Below, piece after piece: positions 26,738 to 35,779 of a stretch of 64,000 nucleotides of DNA (within the stretch, counting starts at the first letter, position 1; the number at the start of each line of letters is the position of its first letter). The stretch spans positions 1 to 64,000 of the forward strand of contig JANYCY010000022.1 in NCBI GenBank assembly GCA_025360045.1. Reading direction: 5' to 3'. Both the position numbers and the translations under genes were made by a program. The notes under the pieces were generated by a model. That model was not told the origin of the DNA. It worked only from the letters and a program-made list of their open reading frames with translations, and did no database searches. Origin of the DNA: Janthinobacterium sp. (GTDB lineage: Bacteria; Pseudomonadota; Gammaproteobacteria; Burkholderiales; Chitinibacteraceae).

Positions 26738-28704
26738 TAGAAATTCGTTCTTTCCGTGACCTTATTCGGCTGTTTTTTATTTTTAAAAGAGAGTTTCGCT
26801 GGGCTTTTATTGCAACGGTTATTTTGATTGTATTGGGGGCTTTTCTCTTGCCTTCTCGCTATGTTTCTGAATCACGTTTGCTCGTGAAGCCAGGCAGAGC
26901 GATGAGCACGGTGCCGATTGAATATAGCGACAGGCAAACACTAGTTGCCCCTAGTACACAGCGTGATCCGATTGTAGACGAAGAAAAAATGCTGACTGGT
27001 CGGCCGATTATTCGGCAAGTGGCGGAATATTATTTAAATGAAGTGAATGACATTTCTGAAAAAAATGGCTGGAAACTGATTAAGTTTTATATCAAAAAAG
27101 GCGTGGGTAGCATCGTTGATGGGGTGCGCTCTATTTTGGTATTCATTGGTCTTTCTGAAACGCAAACACCTTTGGATCGTTTGGCTAGTAAATTAGAAAA
27201 GCAATTTTTGGTAACGCATGAGGCAGGCTCATCGGTAATGGAAATAAGCTTTACATGGGATGATCCATTAATTGCGCAGCGGGTGGTTAATAAATGGATA
27301 GAGGTTTATCAAACTGAGCGTGGCAAAAAATTAGCCAATGATAGTCTTTATGGTTTTTATGAAGTAGAAAGCCAGCGCATCGCCGAGCAGATAGCGGCGA
27401 ATAAAACCAAAATTGCTGAAAAATTAAAAGATATTGACGGCATAAGCAGCAAGGAAAAATTAGAAAGTCTGACAGATCGAATTAATAAAGTATCAGCACA
27501 GCGTGCAGAGGCTTATGCCCTACAACAGGGTTTAGAAAGCAGTATTCTCAGCGCCGGTCGCAGGGCGGGTGATTTGCCACAGGAAGTCAGCAAGGAGCGT
27601 GAGCTGGGTTTAAATCCTACGCAACAAGATTTAAAACTTAAATTAAGTGGCTTAGTTTTAGAGCGCTTGGATAAATTAAAAAACTATCAGGATCAGGCTC
27701 CGCCAATTCTAGAATTAAATCAAAGTATTAAAACACTGAAAGAGCATATTTCTGAGGAAAAAGAAACGATACAGCGCTCCGAAAATCGTGTGCCAAATGA
27801 ATTAGTGACCATGCTTAAACGCTCTGCATTAGAGCGTGATACGCGGGTGAGTGAACTAAAAGCTCAAATTATTGCTTATGATGGGGAATTACTAAAGCTT
27901 AAACAAGAAAGACAGCGGATTTTATCTATTGATCCGGAGTTGTCTGGTTTAGAGCGTGATTTATCGGTGGCAGAGAAAAATTATCGCCTTTATGTCGATA
28001 GCCTAGAAAAAGCACGTATTGATAGAGAATTAGATAATAGCCGCATCAGCAATATTGCCATTATTGAGCAGGCCACCTTTGCTCCCGCACGGGTGTTTCC
28101 TAAGAGCTTAATGATGCTCTTTATGGCACTGCCAGCGGGTCTTGCTGTGGGTTTATTTGTGGTATATCTCTGTTATTTATTAGATCAGCGTATTCATGAT
28201 GGTGGCAGAGTGAAGAGCCACTTTGGTGTGCCTTTATGGACGACGGTGATGGAACAGAAAGACAGCGCTTTATCTGCTTCTTTTGAGGCGAGTATTTACC
28301 GGCTGTATAGCCAATTGCCATTGGCAACGCTCAAAGATCAGGGCTTAAATATTGGAATGACGTCTTCACGGCATGGTGAAGGGGTGGGGTTTTTGATTGG
28401 GCAATTCCAGCGTATTTTAAATGAGCGTGGCATTCCTAATCGTATGGCCGATGATGAATGTGCTCATCCGGGCGAAGTCGTTTTGATTGATGCATCGGCC
28501 TTATTAAGCAACCAAGCTGCTTTTATTCGCCTTAAACAGGCCGATTTAATTTTATTGGTCGTTGAGGCAAGGCAATCTACCGTGCCTATGGTTGAAAATA
28601 CGCTGTCTATTTTGAATACGGCGTTTAAAAAGGTAGATGGCATTATTATTAATCGCCGGCAATTTGAGATTTCTTCCGGATTACTCAGCCGTATTTCTCG
28701 CTAA
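26734..28704 (+). CDS. Wzz/Wzc-like chain-length protein with degenerate kinase domain
   Basis: A 656-residue inner-membrane copolymerase. The first helix is at ~18-38, the Wzz domain begins with SRYVSESRLLVKPGR, a long periplasmic coiled coil follows (~200-430), and the second helix is at ~453-475. The remainder is laid out like a BY-kinase (CpsD/Wzc) domain. There the Walker A position reads TSSRHGEGVGFL, without the Lys-Ser/Thr. VVLIDAS stands at Walker A-prime and ILLVVEARQ at Walker B, and there is no Tyr-rich tail. So it probably sets chain length without ATP-driven tyrosine autophosphorylation. It overlaps the Wza-like gene and is followed by a glycosyltransferase gene 9 bases later. 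Confidence 0.87.
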   Translation: MIEIRSFRDLIRLFFIFKREFRWAFIATVILIVLGAFLLPSRYVSESRLLVKPGRAMSTVPIEYSDRQTLVAPSTQRDPIVDEEKMLTGRPIIRQVAEYYLNEVNDISEKNGWKLIKFYIKKGVGSIVDGVRSILVFIGLSETQTPLDRLASKLEKQFLVTHEAGSSVMEISFTWDDPLIAQRVVNKWIEVYQTERGKKLANDSLYGFYEVESQRIAEQIAANKTKIAEKLKDIDGISSKEKLESLTDRINKVSAQRAEAYALQQGLESSILSAGRRAGDLPQEVSKERELGLNPTQQDLKLKLSGLVLERLDKLKNYQDQAPPILELNQSIKTLKEHISEEKETIQRSENRVPNELVTMLKRSALERDTRVSELKAQIIAYDGELLKLKQERQRILSIDPELSGLERDLSVAEKNYRLYVDSLEKARIDRELDNSRISNIAIIEQATFAPARVFPKSLMMLFMALPAGLAVGLFVVYLCYLLDQRIHDGGRVKSHFGVPLWTTVMEQKDSALSASFEASIYRLYSQLPLATLKDQGLNIGMTSSRHGEGVGFLIGQFQRILNERGIPNRMADDECAHPGEVVLIDASALLSNQAAFIRLKQADLILLVVEARQSTVPMVENTLSILNTAFKKVDGIIINRRQFEISSGLLSRISR

Positions 28705-28713
28705 AGGGGCTTT

Positions 28714-29916
28714 ATGCGTATCGCATTGATTGCGCCCCTGCCGCCAGAGCAAAGTGGGATTGCTGATTACGCAGATGCGTTTCAAAATTATCTAAGCCAG
28801 GAAGGCGTAGAGATGGTTTTGCCTTTTAAGGGGCAGCGTTTGGGTAGTACGGCGCAGCAAATTCATGCGCAAATGCAAAGCATCCCTTGGCAGCATGTGG
28901 ATTTAGTCCATGCCGAGCTAGGTGGTGGACGTAATGGCGAGTTTTTGGCTTTAGAATGGCTGGCCAAGCACTACCCCTTGTTACCATTAAGCGCCACTGT
29001 GCATGATCCTGAGCGCTTAATCTGGCGGCCGCTTGGCTGGCCTAATAAGCTAGGCCAATACCTGCCCCGCCGTGCTTATCAGGCACTGGTCTTGCTGTGT
29101 GATCCTTGGACATTGGCGCGTGAACGCCGCCTTGCTGCAAAGCTAAGCATTTTAATTACCCTAACGGCTTTAGGCGCGCGTCGCTTAGCTTTACGTATGC
29201 GCTTGCCCGAAGGAAAGGTGCAGCAAATCGCGCACGGCAATCAGATCGTTGCTCCTCAGGCTTTACCGCTGTTGCCGCCGCACGGCCCTTTAAAGCTACT
29301 GTATTTTGGATTTATTTATCGAGGTAAAGGGATTGAAGATTTAATTGCTGCGCTGGCTTTGTTGATGGCGCAGCGCCCAGCGGCGCTGGTGGAGTTGACC
29401 CTTGCTGGCGGCACGGCACCAGAAATGACTTTTGCGAATGGGCGATCTTATTTAGATGAATTAAAAACGCAATTACAGGCAGCTGGCTTGCCTGCCCATA
29501 TGGTGCGCTGGCAGCTAGATGTGCCGACTGCAGAAATTGTGCCGTTGATTCAATCGAATCATGCCTTAATTTTGCCGTATCAGGAGTCTAAAAAGCTGGC
29601 TTACCTAGGGCAGATGCGGGGTACTAGCGGTGTGCTTTCCTGGGCTGCGGCATGTGGGCGCAGTGTGATTAGCTCCGATGCGCGCTCTTTTGCTGAAGAG
29701 ATTTCTTTTGGTAATGGGGCGGTTTACCCACAAGGCAATACGGCGGCTTTAGCTGCACTGCTGCTGCAGTTGCTTGATCAGCCTGAGCTGCTAGTGCAAA
29801 GAAGTGTGAGTGCAGAGGCGCTGGGTGTGGCACGGCGCTGGCCTTATATTGCTCAGCAGTTTAAAAAATTATTTGCGGGCCTCAAGCAAGGAAAAACCAA
29901 TGCGCTTCATTCGTAG
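28714..29916 (+). CDS. Glycosyltransferase, GT-B fold (family 4-like)
   Basis: A 400-residue protein. It opens with IALIAPLPPEQSGIADYADAF, a typical GT4 N-terminus, with HAELGGGRNGEF further on. The second Rossmann half starts at LKLLYFGFIYRGKGIEDLI. The usual EX7E motif is poorly conserved (RGTSGVLSWAAACGRSVISS takes its place), so assignment to GT4 is by fold pattern. It is predicted to build the repeat unit of the secreted polysaccharide in the cytoplasm. The glycoside hydrolase gene starts inside its last 17 bases. Confidence 0.8.
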   Translation: MRIALIAPLPPEQSGIADYADAFQNYLSQEGVEMVLPFKGQRLGSTAQQIHAQMQSIPWQHVDLVHAELGGGRNGEFLALEWLAKHYPLLPLSATVHDPERLIWRPLGWPNKLGQYLPRRAYQALVLLCDPWTLARERRLAAKLSILITLTALGARRLALRMRLPEGKVQQIAHGNQIVAPQALPLLPPHGPLKLLYFGFIYRGKGIEDLIAALALLMAQRPAALVELTLAGGTAPEMTFANGRSYLDELKTQLQAAGLPAHMVRWQLDVPTAEIVPLIQSNHALILPYQESKKLAYLGQMRGTSGVLSWAAACGRSVISSDARSFAEEISFGNGAVYPQGNTAALAALLLQLLDQPELLVQRSVSAEALGVARRWPYIAQQFKKLFAGLKQGKTNALHS

Positions 29917-31189
29917 CTGCCTATTTGCCGCCTTGCTGGCCAGCCCCGCTTGGGGGGTAGAAACCAAGTTGGTGGCTTCAAAGCCTGTGATCTGGCGTGA
30001 TTTCCTAGGGGTGAATGCGCATTTTTTATGGTTTAGCCCACAGCAAGCCGCACAGCAAATGGACAGCCTGCGTGATCTAGGGCTGGAGTGGACTCGCGTT
30101 GATTTGCATTGGGATAGGCACGAAGCCAAAGAAAATGAGTATTTATTTAAGCCGATTGATAGCGTAGTGGATGCTTTAAAAGAAAAGCAGCTGAAATCAG
30201 TGTTTTATTTAGTAGGCTCGGCCCCCTTTGCCAGTAGTGCGCCTGCTTCGGCAAGTAATAAAGATCAATACCCCCCAAAAGATATAGAAGTGTTTGCGAA
30301 GCGTATGGGGATTTTGGCGCAGCGCTATCCATCTGTGGACGCTTGGCAGGTTTGGAACGAGCCTAATTTACCTAGTTTTTGGCGACCTGTTGAAAATGCC
30401 ACCGATTACGGCAAGCTTTTGCAATCTTCGCTGCGGGTATTAAAACAAACAGCACCTAGCAAGCCTGTAGTGATGGCGGGAATGGCGTATTACAGCCAAA
30501 TGCCAGTCAAAAAGGGTCTGATGCTGGAAGAGCTAGGTAAAATGGGCGCACTGGGCTTGGGGGCGGTGGTGGCTTATCACCCCTATAGTCAGGAGCCGGA
30601 AGGAGACGAAGTAAAAGAGCGCGATTTTATTTTGCGTTCTAAAGAAATAAACCAGCGTTTGCGCGCCATGAAAGTGCCTGGAATTTGGGCGACGGAGTGG
30701 GGCTGGTCTAGCTATGCAGGCCCAAAGGAAGAGCAAAATATTATTGGCGAGGCGGGGCAGGCAGATTATCTTTTGCGCCGTTTGGCCTTGATGAGCGTGG
30801 CTGATTTTGATCGGGTATTTTTATTTGCCTTATCTGATTTGGATAGCCGAGCTGGGGTGCGAGATCGCAGCTATGGGCTTTTAAATTTGCAGGGCAAGCC
30901 CAAGCCTGCTTATATCGCTTTGGCACGCTTTTTAAAAATTACTGGGCCAAAGCTTTTGCCGGGTGAAGCGCCTGCCTATAAAGGCTCGGTGGAGGGGCTT
31001 TATAGCATTGCCTGGAAAAAGCCCGACGGCACACACCTCTGGATGTTCTGGGCTAATCAGCCCGGTAAGCTAGAGCTTGCTACGACAGGGGAGTTCACGC
31101 TTTATCAGCCTTTAACTGGGGCTAAAACGTCGCTGAAATCATCCAGCCTTGCCGTGACGCGTCAATTGCAAATCTTGGAATGGCGCTGA
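29900..31189 (+). CDS. Secreted glycoside hydrolase (GH39/GH5-like TIM barrel)
   Basis: A 429-residue protein with a clear signal peptide (MRFIRSCLFAALLASPAWG). A (beta/alpha)8-type domain follows: GVNAHFLWFS, WTRVDLHWDRHE, then WQVWNEPNLPSFW near residue 150, whose Glu is the acid/base candidate. IWATEWGWSSY near 265 carries the likely nucleophile Glu. This layout fits clan GH-A families such as GH39. It probably trims or releases the polysaccharide in the periplasm, as hydrolases embedded in exopolysaccharide operons often do. ATG 29900 has AAGGA 7 bases upstream; the longer frame from 29810 lacks a signal peptide. Confidence 0.83.
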   Translation: MRFIRSCLFAALLASPAWGVETKLVASKPVIWRDFLGVNAHFLWFSPQQAAQQMDSLRDLGLEWTRVDLHWDRHEAKENEYLFKPIDSVVDALKEKQLKSVFYLVGSAPFASSAPASASNKDQYPPKDIEVFAKRMGILAQRYPSVDAWQVWNEPNLPSFWRPVENATDYGKLLQSSLRVLKQTAPSKPVVMAGMAYYSQMPVKKGLMLEELGKMGALGLGAVVAYHPYSQEPEGDEVKERDFILRSKEINQRLRAMKVPGIWATEWGWSSYAGPKEEQNIIGEAGQADYLLRRLALMSVADFDRVFLFALSDLDSRAGVRDRSYGLLNLQGKPKPAYIALARFLKITGPKLLPGEAPAYKGSVEGLYSIAWKKPDGTHLWMFWANQPGKLELATTGEFTLYQPLTGAKTSLKSSSLAVTRQLQILEWR

Positions 31190-32457
31190 TGGCTACGTCC
31201 TTAGATACACCTCATGCGATCAGTGCTGTTTTGCTTGCTTCATCGCATACCTCACTCAATATTCTTTGGACCTTACCTTATTTGCCGTGGCCAACTACTA
31301 GCGGTGGCAAGCTGCGTCAGTATCATTTATTGCGCACGCTGGCTAATCGTGGCCATCGCATTACCTTGCTTGTGCAAAGCAAGGAGCGGCTATTGCCTGA
31401 AGTAAAAGCGCATTTAGAAGGAATTGTGGAGCGGCTGATTGTTTTGCCTCGCCGGCCGTTAAAGCACCCGCTTACGCTGGCCGCTGCCGCATTTGCCCCC
31501 TATCCCCTATTAGCCAGCGTGAATGGCTTTGCGCCCAAGCTGGAGCGTGTGTTTGCCGCACTTTTAGAAAATGATTGGGATGTGGTGCAAATTGAGCATA
31601 GCTACGGCTTGCAGCCCTTTTTGCGGCAGTTGCAAGCTAAAAATCAGCCATTTTTACTGACTGAGCACAATGTGGAATCCTCGCTTGGGGCGGCCACTTA
31701 TCAGCAAATGCCTTTCTGGATGCGGCCCTATGTGTGTTTCGATCAATGGCGCTACCGTCGTTGGGAAAAACAAGCTTTGCTTGCGGCAAAGTGCGTGGCA
31801 GCGGTAACGCCTGAGGATGCGCTGCGTATGGCGCAAATTGCTCAGCGTAAGGTTGATGTGGTGATTAATGGCGTTGATACGGCCGCCTTCGCCCATGTGC
31901 TGCCTGATTTAAACAGCCAGCGTATTTTGTTTATTGGTAACTTTGAATACCCGCCGAATCGGGATGCTGTGGCATGGAGCTTGGATGAAATTATGCCCAA
32001 GGTGTGGGCAGAGCGGCCGAGTGCGCAGTTTGTGATTTGCGGCTACGCCATGCCCGAAACATGGCGTGTGCGCTGGCCAGATCCAAGAATCGAATGGTGT
32101 GGTTTTGTGTCTGATCTAACGCTAGAGCAGCAAAAATCAGCGCTCTTTTTAGCGGCCCTGCGCGAAGGGGGGGGCTCTAAGCTGAAAGTATTGGAAGCTT
32201 TAGCCGCAGGCCTGCCCTTGGTGAGTACCTTGCAAGGCGTTTCAGGGCTGGCTTTGCAGGCGGGGCAGGATTATAGCGCAGGGCAAACGGCACATGAGCT
32301 GGCTCAGTCGGTGATTGATCTCTTGGATAAAGGTGAGGGTGCGCGCGAAATGGCCGAAGCGGGCCGCCGCTACGCCTGCCAGAATAATGATTGGCAGATC
32401 AGCGCCAGCCAACTTGAAACTCTTTATCAGAAAATAAATCATGCAGATCGGAATTGA
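31189..32457 (+). CDS. Glycosyltransferase family 4
   Basis: A 422-residue GT-B protein. LWTLPYLPWPTTSGGKLRQYHLL begins the acceptor domain. ILFIGNFEYPPNRDAVAW opens the donor domain near residue 245. The C-terminal REGGGSKLKVLEALAAGLPLVST carries the EX7E-like sugar-nucleotide site near 330-345. ATG 31189 overlaps the previous TGA by one base (TGATG), which suggests coupled translation; an ATG at 31180 is also in frame. It is the third of four transferases in this cluster, so the repeat unit is likely at least a tetrasaccharide if each adds one sugar. Confidence 0.87.
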   Translation: MATSLDTPHAISAVLLASSHTSLNILWTLPYLPWPTTSGGKLRQYHLLRTLANRGHRITLLVQSKERLLPEVKAHLEGIVERLIVLPRRPLKHPLTLAAAAFAPYPLLASVNGFAPKLERVFAALLENDWDVVQIEHSYGLQPFLRQLQAKNQPFLLTEHNVESSLGAATYQQMPFWMRPYVCFDQWRYRRWEKQALLAAKCVAAVTPEDALRMAQIAQRKVDVVINGVDTAAFAHVLPDLNSQRILFIGNFEYPPNRDAVAWSLDEIMPKVWAERPSAQFVICGYAMPETWRVRWPDPRIEWCGFVSDLTLEQQKSALFLAALREGGGSKLKVLEALAAGLPLVSTLQGVSGLALQAGQDYSAGQTAHELAQSVIDLLDKGEGAREMAEAGRRYACQNNDWQISASQLETLYQKINHADRN

Positions 32458-33547
32458 TTATCGCCCCGTAACGGCAGCGCCTTATTCGGGGATTGCTCGG
32501 CAAGTATTGGCGCTAGAGCAGGCGCTGCAAGCCGTGGGCGAAGTGCAGCGCTTTACTGCGGCGCCTATAGATCATCCCCATCGCCAAATTGCACATTGCC
32601 CTGTATCGGCAAGTCCTAGCCACGGCTTACATCGCCCGCGTGAGCGCGTGAAGTTTGAGCTAGGCTTTTTGCCGCAGGCTATTAAAGCCAGCAAACTGGA
32701 TGTGTATATTGCAACGGCCAATACCGGTTTGCCAGTGTGGCAAACGCCGCCCAATACTCGCTATGTTTTGCTGCTGCACGATGTGTTTCAGCTTACGATG
32801 GATAATCACCACACGAGTCGTTTAAAAGCCATGGTTTACCTGCAAATTGATCGTGTTGGCATGAGCCGCTCGGTGGCACTGGCCGATGCCATCTGGACAC
32901 CCTCGCGCTTTACCGCCTCAGAGGTCGCCAGATTATTTCCGCAGGCGGCAACAAAAATTGCGGTGCTGCCCAATGCCGTGCCTAGTGTATTGCCTACTGA
33001 GCCATTGATCCTGCCAGCGGGAATTCCGGCGCAATACTGGCTAGTGGTGGGCACGCGTGAGCCACGTAAAAATATCCCTTGGTTTGTGGCTGCTTGGCAG
33101 GCGGCTCGCCAGCAACAAAGCAGGGTGCCGCCCTTGGTTTTGGTGGGGAGCATGGATGATTTGCCTGCGCCCTTACTCCATCTGGATGGTTTGATCGTTG
33201 TATCTGGGATTAGCGATGCCGAATTAATGGCGCTCTATGCCCGCACGGCTTGCCTTTGGCAGCCCTCCTTGGCGGAAGGTTTTGGCCTGCCGGTGATCGA
33301 GGCGCTGGCTCAGGGCGCTCCCGTAGCGGTGGCCCGTGGCTCGGCGCTGGATGAAATTACCCCGCCCAATTCCCCGCGTTTTTCTCCCTACGATAGTGAG
33401 TCTCTACAGCGCTTGATGTTGGATTTAGCGCTGACGCCTCAGGCGACAGATCTCTTAACTCGGCAAGCCTGGGCTGCGCGTTTTGCAATGCCCGCATATA
33501 GCGAGCGAGTAGGGCAGTTGCTTGCGGCCTTGCAGGGATTAGCTTGA
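32441..33547 (+). CDS. Glycosyltransferase family 4
   Basis: A 368-residue GT-B protein. It begins GIDYRPVTAAPYSGIARQV, with LLLHDVFQLTM in the middle of the acceptor half. The donor half has YWLVVGTREPRKNIPWFV and then PSLAEGFGLPVIEALAQGAPVA, whose EGFGLPVIE matches the EX7E motif of retaining GT4 enzymes. The start codon lies 17 bases inside the preceding gene. It is cytoplasmic and predicted to act on the lipid-linked repeat unit. The sugar donor cannot be predicted. Confidence 0.9.
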   Translation: MQIGIDYRPVTAAPYSGIARQVLALEQALQAVGEVQRFTAAPIDHPHRQIAHCPVSASPSHGLHRPRERVKFELGFLPQAIKASKLDVYIATANTGLPVWQTPPNTRYVLLLHDVFQLTMDNHHTSRLKAMVYLQIDRVGMSRSVALADAIWTPSRFTASEVARLFPQAATKIAVLPNAVPSVLPTEPLILPAGIPAQYWLVVGTREPRKNIPWFVAAWQAARQQQSRVPPLVLVGSMDDLPAPLLHLDGLIVVSGISDAELMALYARTACLWQPSLAEGFGLPVIEALAQGAPVAVARGSALDEITPPNSPRFSPYDSESLQRLMLDLALTPQATDLLTRQAWAARFAMPAYSERVGQLLAALQGLA

Positions 33548-34947
33548 TGAGTCGGCTGCTGCTGGCATTATTTTGTGCGCTGGTTTTTTCTATTCTTCTG
33601 ACTTTTACTTCGGCAGCGATGATGGTGCTGGCCTTAGTAGCCATTGTGCTGGCGCTCAATATTGTAAGACTGCCTTTTTTAGGGCTGATTCTGTTTGGGT
33701 TTGTGGCAACATTTATTCCCTACACCACGGTGAATTTAGGGATACGCGTAACGATTTCTGAGGCGCTCTTGGGCTTGGTGTGGCTGGGCGTTTTTTGGCA
33801 AATGATGCAAGGCCGTCTGGCTTGGCAGTTTGGTAAAACAGAGCAACGCTTACGCTACTTAATGTTTTACAGTGCGCTGCCATTTTTGTTCGGCCAGCTC
33901 ATCATGAGTGGTGCAGAAGGCAATGGCCCAGTGAACTGGGTGCGTTGGTTATTAAATTTATCGCCTTTATTGCTTTTCCCCATTTTGGTCGACAATGGTT
34001 TTCGCCGCGATCAGCTAATTGTTTCTCTGCTGCTGGGCTCTTTAGTGATGCTATTGCTGTCGGTGGGGATGTTTTTAAAAGATCATGATGCTAATACCTT
34101 TATCGTGATTTTAGAAAAACTGAAATACGCTCACCCTGAGGCGGTTAAAGATATTTTCTCGGCTAATTTTTCGCGCATGGCTTCCCCTTGGGTGCATCCA
34201 AACTTAACGGGGGGCGTGCTGGTTTTGTTTCTGCCGCTGGCCTTCTTTTATGCACTGGTGCAGCAAGGCTGGCGCAGGCTGCTGGGGTTTAGCGTGGTGG
34301 CGCTGGGGGCTGCGGGCTTGTTGTTTAGTAGCTCTCGTGGGGCGATTGTGAGCTTGGTCTTGGTGCTCTTGTGGCTGACTTCCTACCGAGTGCCCTATGC
34401 AGGGCGAGTGATCGGTGTAGCACTGGCCCTCGGTGTGGGCTTGGTGCTGTTTTACCCACCATTGCAAGCGCGGCTGGCGACGACTTTTTCGAGCAGCAAT
34501 GCCAGTACCGAGATTCGCATGGATGAATACCGCCGCTTTCCTGAAGCCATGGCGCGTTATCCCCTAGGAATTGGCTTTAAGGTTGACCCGCCACCGCCTA
34601 AAACTAATTTACTGGGGATTTCTAATTTATGGCTCAATTTTATTTATAAATTGGGCATCCCCGGCATGTTGTTGTTTATTGCGGTTACGCTTGCATGGTG
34701 GCGCGAGTGCAGGCCACATGCCAAGTTAAGCGAAATGAGTTCGGAGCGGGGCATATGGATAGGCTCGGGCGCGGGGCTGCTAGCGGCTTTGCTGACAGGG
34801 CTGTTTGATCACTACTACAGTTTTACCATGGTTTTGATTGCACTTTTTTGGTTGATGATGGCGATCAATCTTCAGTCTGCACGCAGCTTGCGGCAAAGTC
34901 AGGACCCGTTGCTGGGTGACTCGCCTTATAGGAAAACAGAAGCATGA
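33547..34947 (+). CDS. Wzy/O-antigen ligase-like polymerase
   Basis: A 466-residue polytopic membrane protein with about ten to twelve helices and the larger periplasmic loop typical of Wzy_C (O-antigen ligase) proteins. That segment includes WVHPNLTGGVLVLFLPL, FSSSRGAIVSLVLVLLW and IRMDEYRRFPEAMARYPLGIGF. Relatives polymerise repeat units or ligate glycan to lipid A; in this operon polymerisation is the better guess. Start ATG 33547 overlaps the previous TGA by one base. Its own stop overlaps the acyltransferase start (ATGA). Confidence 0.85.
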   Translation: MSRLLLALFCALVFSILLTFTSAAMMVLALVAIVLALNIVRLPFLGLILFGFVATFIPYTTVNLGIRVTISEALLGLVWLGVFWQMMQGRLAWQFGKTEQRLRYLMFYSALPFLFGQLIMSGAEGNGPVNWVRWLLNLSPLLLFPILVDNGFRRDQLIVSLLLGSLVMLLLSVGMFLKDHDANTFIVILEKLKYAHPEAVKDIFSANFSRMASPWVHPNLTGGVLVLFLPLAFFYALVQQGWRRLLGFSVVALGAAGLLFSSSRGAIVSLVLVLLWLTSYRVPYAGRVIGVALALGVGLVLFYPPLQARLATTFSSSNASTEIRMDEYRRFPEAMARYPLGIGFKVDPPPPKTNLLGISNLWLNFIYKLGIPGMLLFIAVTLAWWRECRPHAKLSEMSSERGIWIGSGAGLLAALLTGLFDHYYSFTMVLIALFWLMMAINLQSARSLRQSQDPLLGDSPYRKTEA

Positions 34948-35765
34948 GACATCGTATTTATCACTCCACCGCGCTGCGGGCCCGTTTAGAGGCTTATGCG
35001 CAACAACTGGGCGTCACATTAACTGAGCTTACGGATAGCTACGACTGGATGCTCGCCAATGAGGTGGCTTTCGAAGAAGGCGATGAGGCAAATCCTCGAG
35101 TATCAATCTGCTCTGTGAATATTGAAACGCGGATCGATCCCCCTTTGGCACGGCGTTTTTATGCCCTGCTGCGAGATGAAATCCCCACCACGCTGGTTCC
35201 TCGCTACGGTATTAACTGGCCCACTTTTAAAGATCGTTGGTTGCGGGCTTGGGAGCAGTGCTACAACATTTTAATTAATAAAATTCCTAGCCATCATTTG
35301 CGTTTGGCTTGGCTGCGTTTGGGCGGGGCTAAAATTGGTAAAGGCTCGGCGGTATGGCGCACTACCGAGATTTTAGGCGTAGAAAACTTGGTGATTGGCG
35401 ACGATAGCTGCATTGCATGGCACTGCCAGATCGATGCACGCGCCGGGCTGATTATTGGAGACCATGTGGCGGTTGCCTCGCATGCCAAAATTATTGCGGG
35501 TAGCCACGATTTAACCGCGCCCGAGTTTTGGTCGGTGTCTGCCCCTATTTATATCGAAGATTACGCATGGATTGCCACCGGCGCTTTGATTGGCCATGGC
35601 GCACGCATTGGCCGTGGTGCTGTAGTGACGGCCAATACACTGGTCAGCAAAGAAATTGCTCCGTATAAAATTGTCGGCGGCTCGGGCGCTAAAGTGATGG
35701 GCGAGCGCCCGCATGATTTAACTTATAAAGTGGGCGGCAATGGCCTGTTCACGTTGTTTTACTAG
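34944..35765 (+). CDS. Hexapeptide-repeat acyltransferase (WcaF-like)
   Basis: A 273-residue protein. The C-terminal half has left-handed beta-helix hexapeptide repeats: GGAKIGKGSAVW, VIGDDSCIAWHC, LIIGDHVAVASHAKIIAGSHD and GALIGHGARIGRGAVVTAN. The SHD motif is the usual catalytic histidine region of maltose/galactoside-type O-acetyltransferases. The N-terminal ~120 residues are helical and atypical, with no motif I recognise. It probably acetylates a sugar of the exopolysaccharide with acetyl-CoA. Its start overlaps the Wzy-like gene by four bases. Confidence 0.85.
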   Translation: MRHRIYHSTALRARLEAYAQQLGVTLTELTDSYDWMLANEVAFEEGDEANPRVSICSVNIETRIDPPLARRFYALLRDEIPTTLVPRYGINWPTFKDRWLRAWEQCYNILINKIPSHHLRLAWLRLGGAKIGKGSAVWRTTEILGVENLVIGDDSCIAWHCQIDARAGLIIGDHVAVASHAKIIAGSHDLTAPEFWSVSAPIYIEDYAWIATGALIGHGARIGRGAVVTANTLVSKEIAPYKIVGGSGAKVMGERPHDLTYKVGGNGLFTLFY

Positions 35766-35779
35766 GGATAAGGCCATGT

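Noticed and set aside
29810-29899. Longer N-terminus for the glycoside hydrolase
   Set aside because: It would bury the signal peptide and overlap the transferase gene; the ATG at 29900 has a good ribosome binding site.
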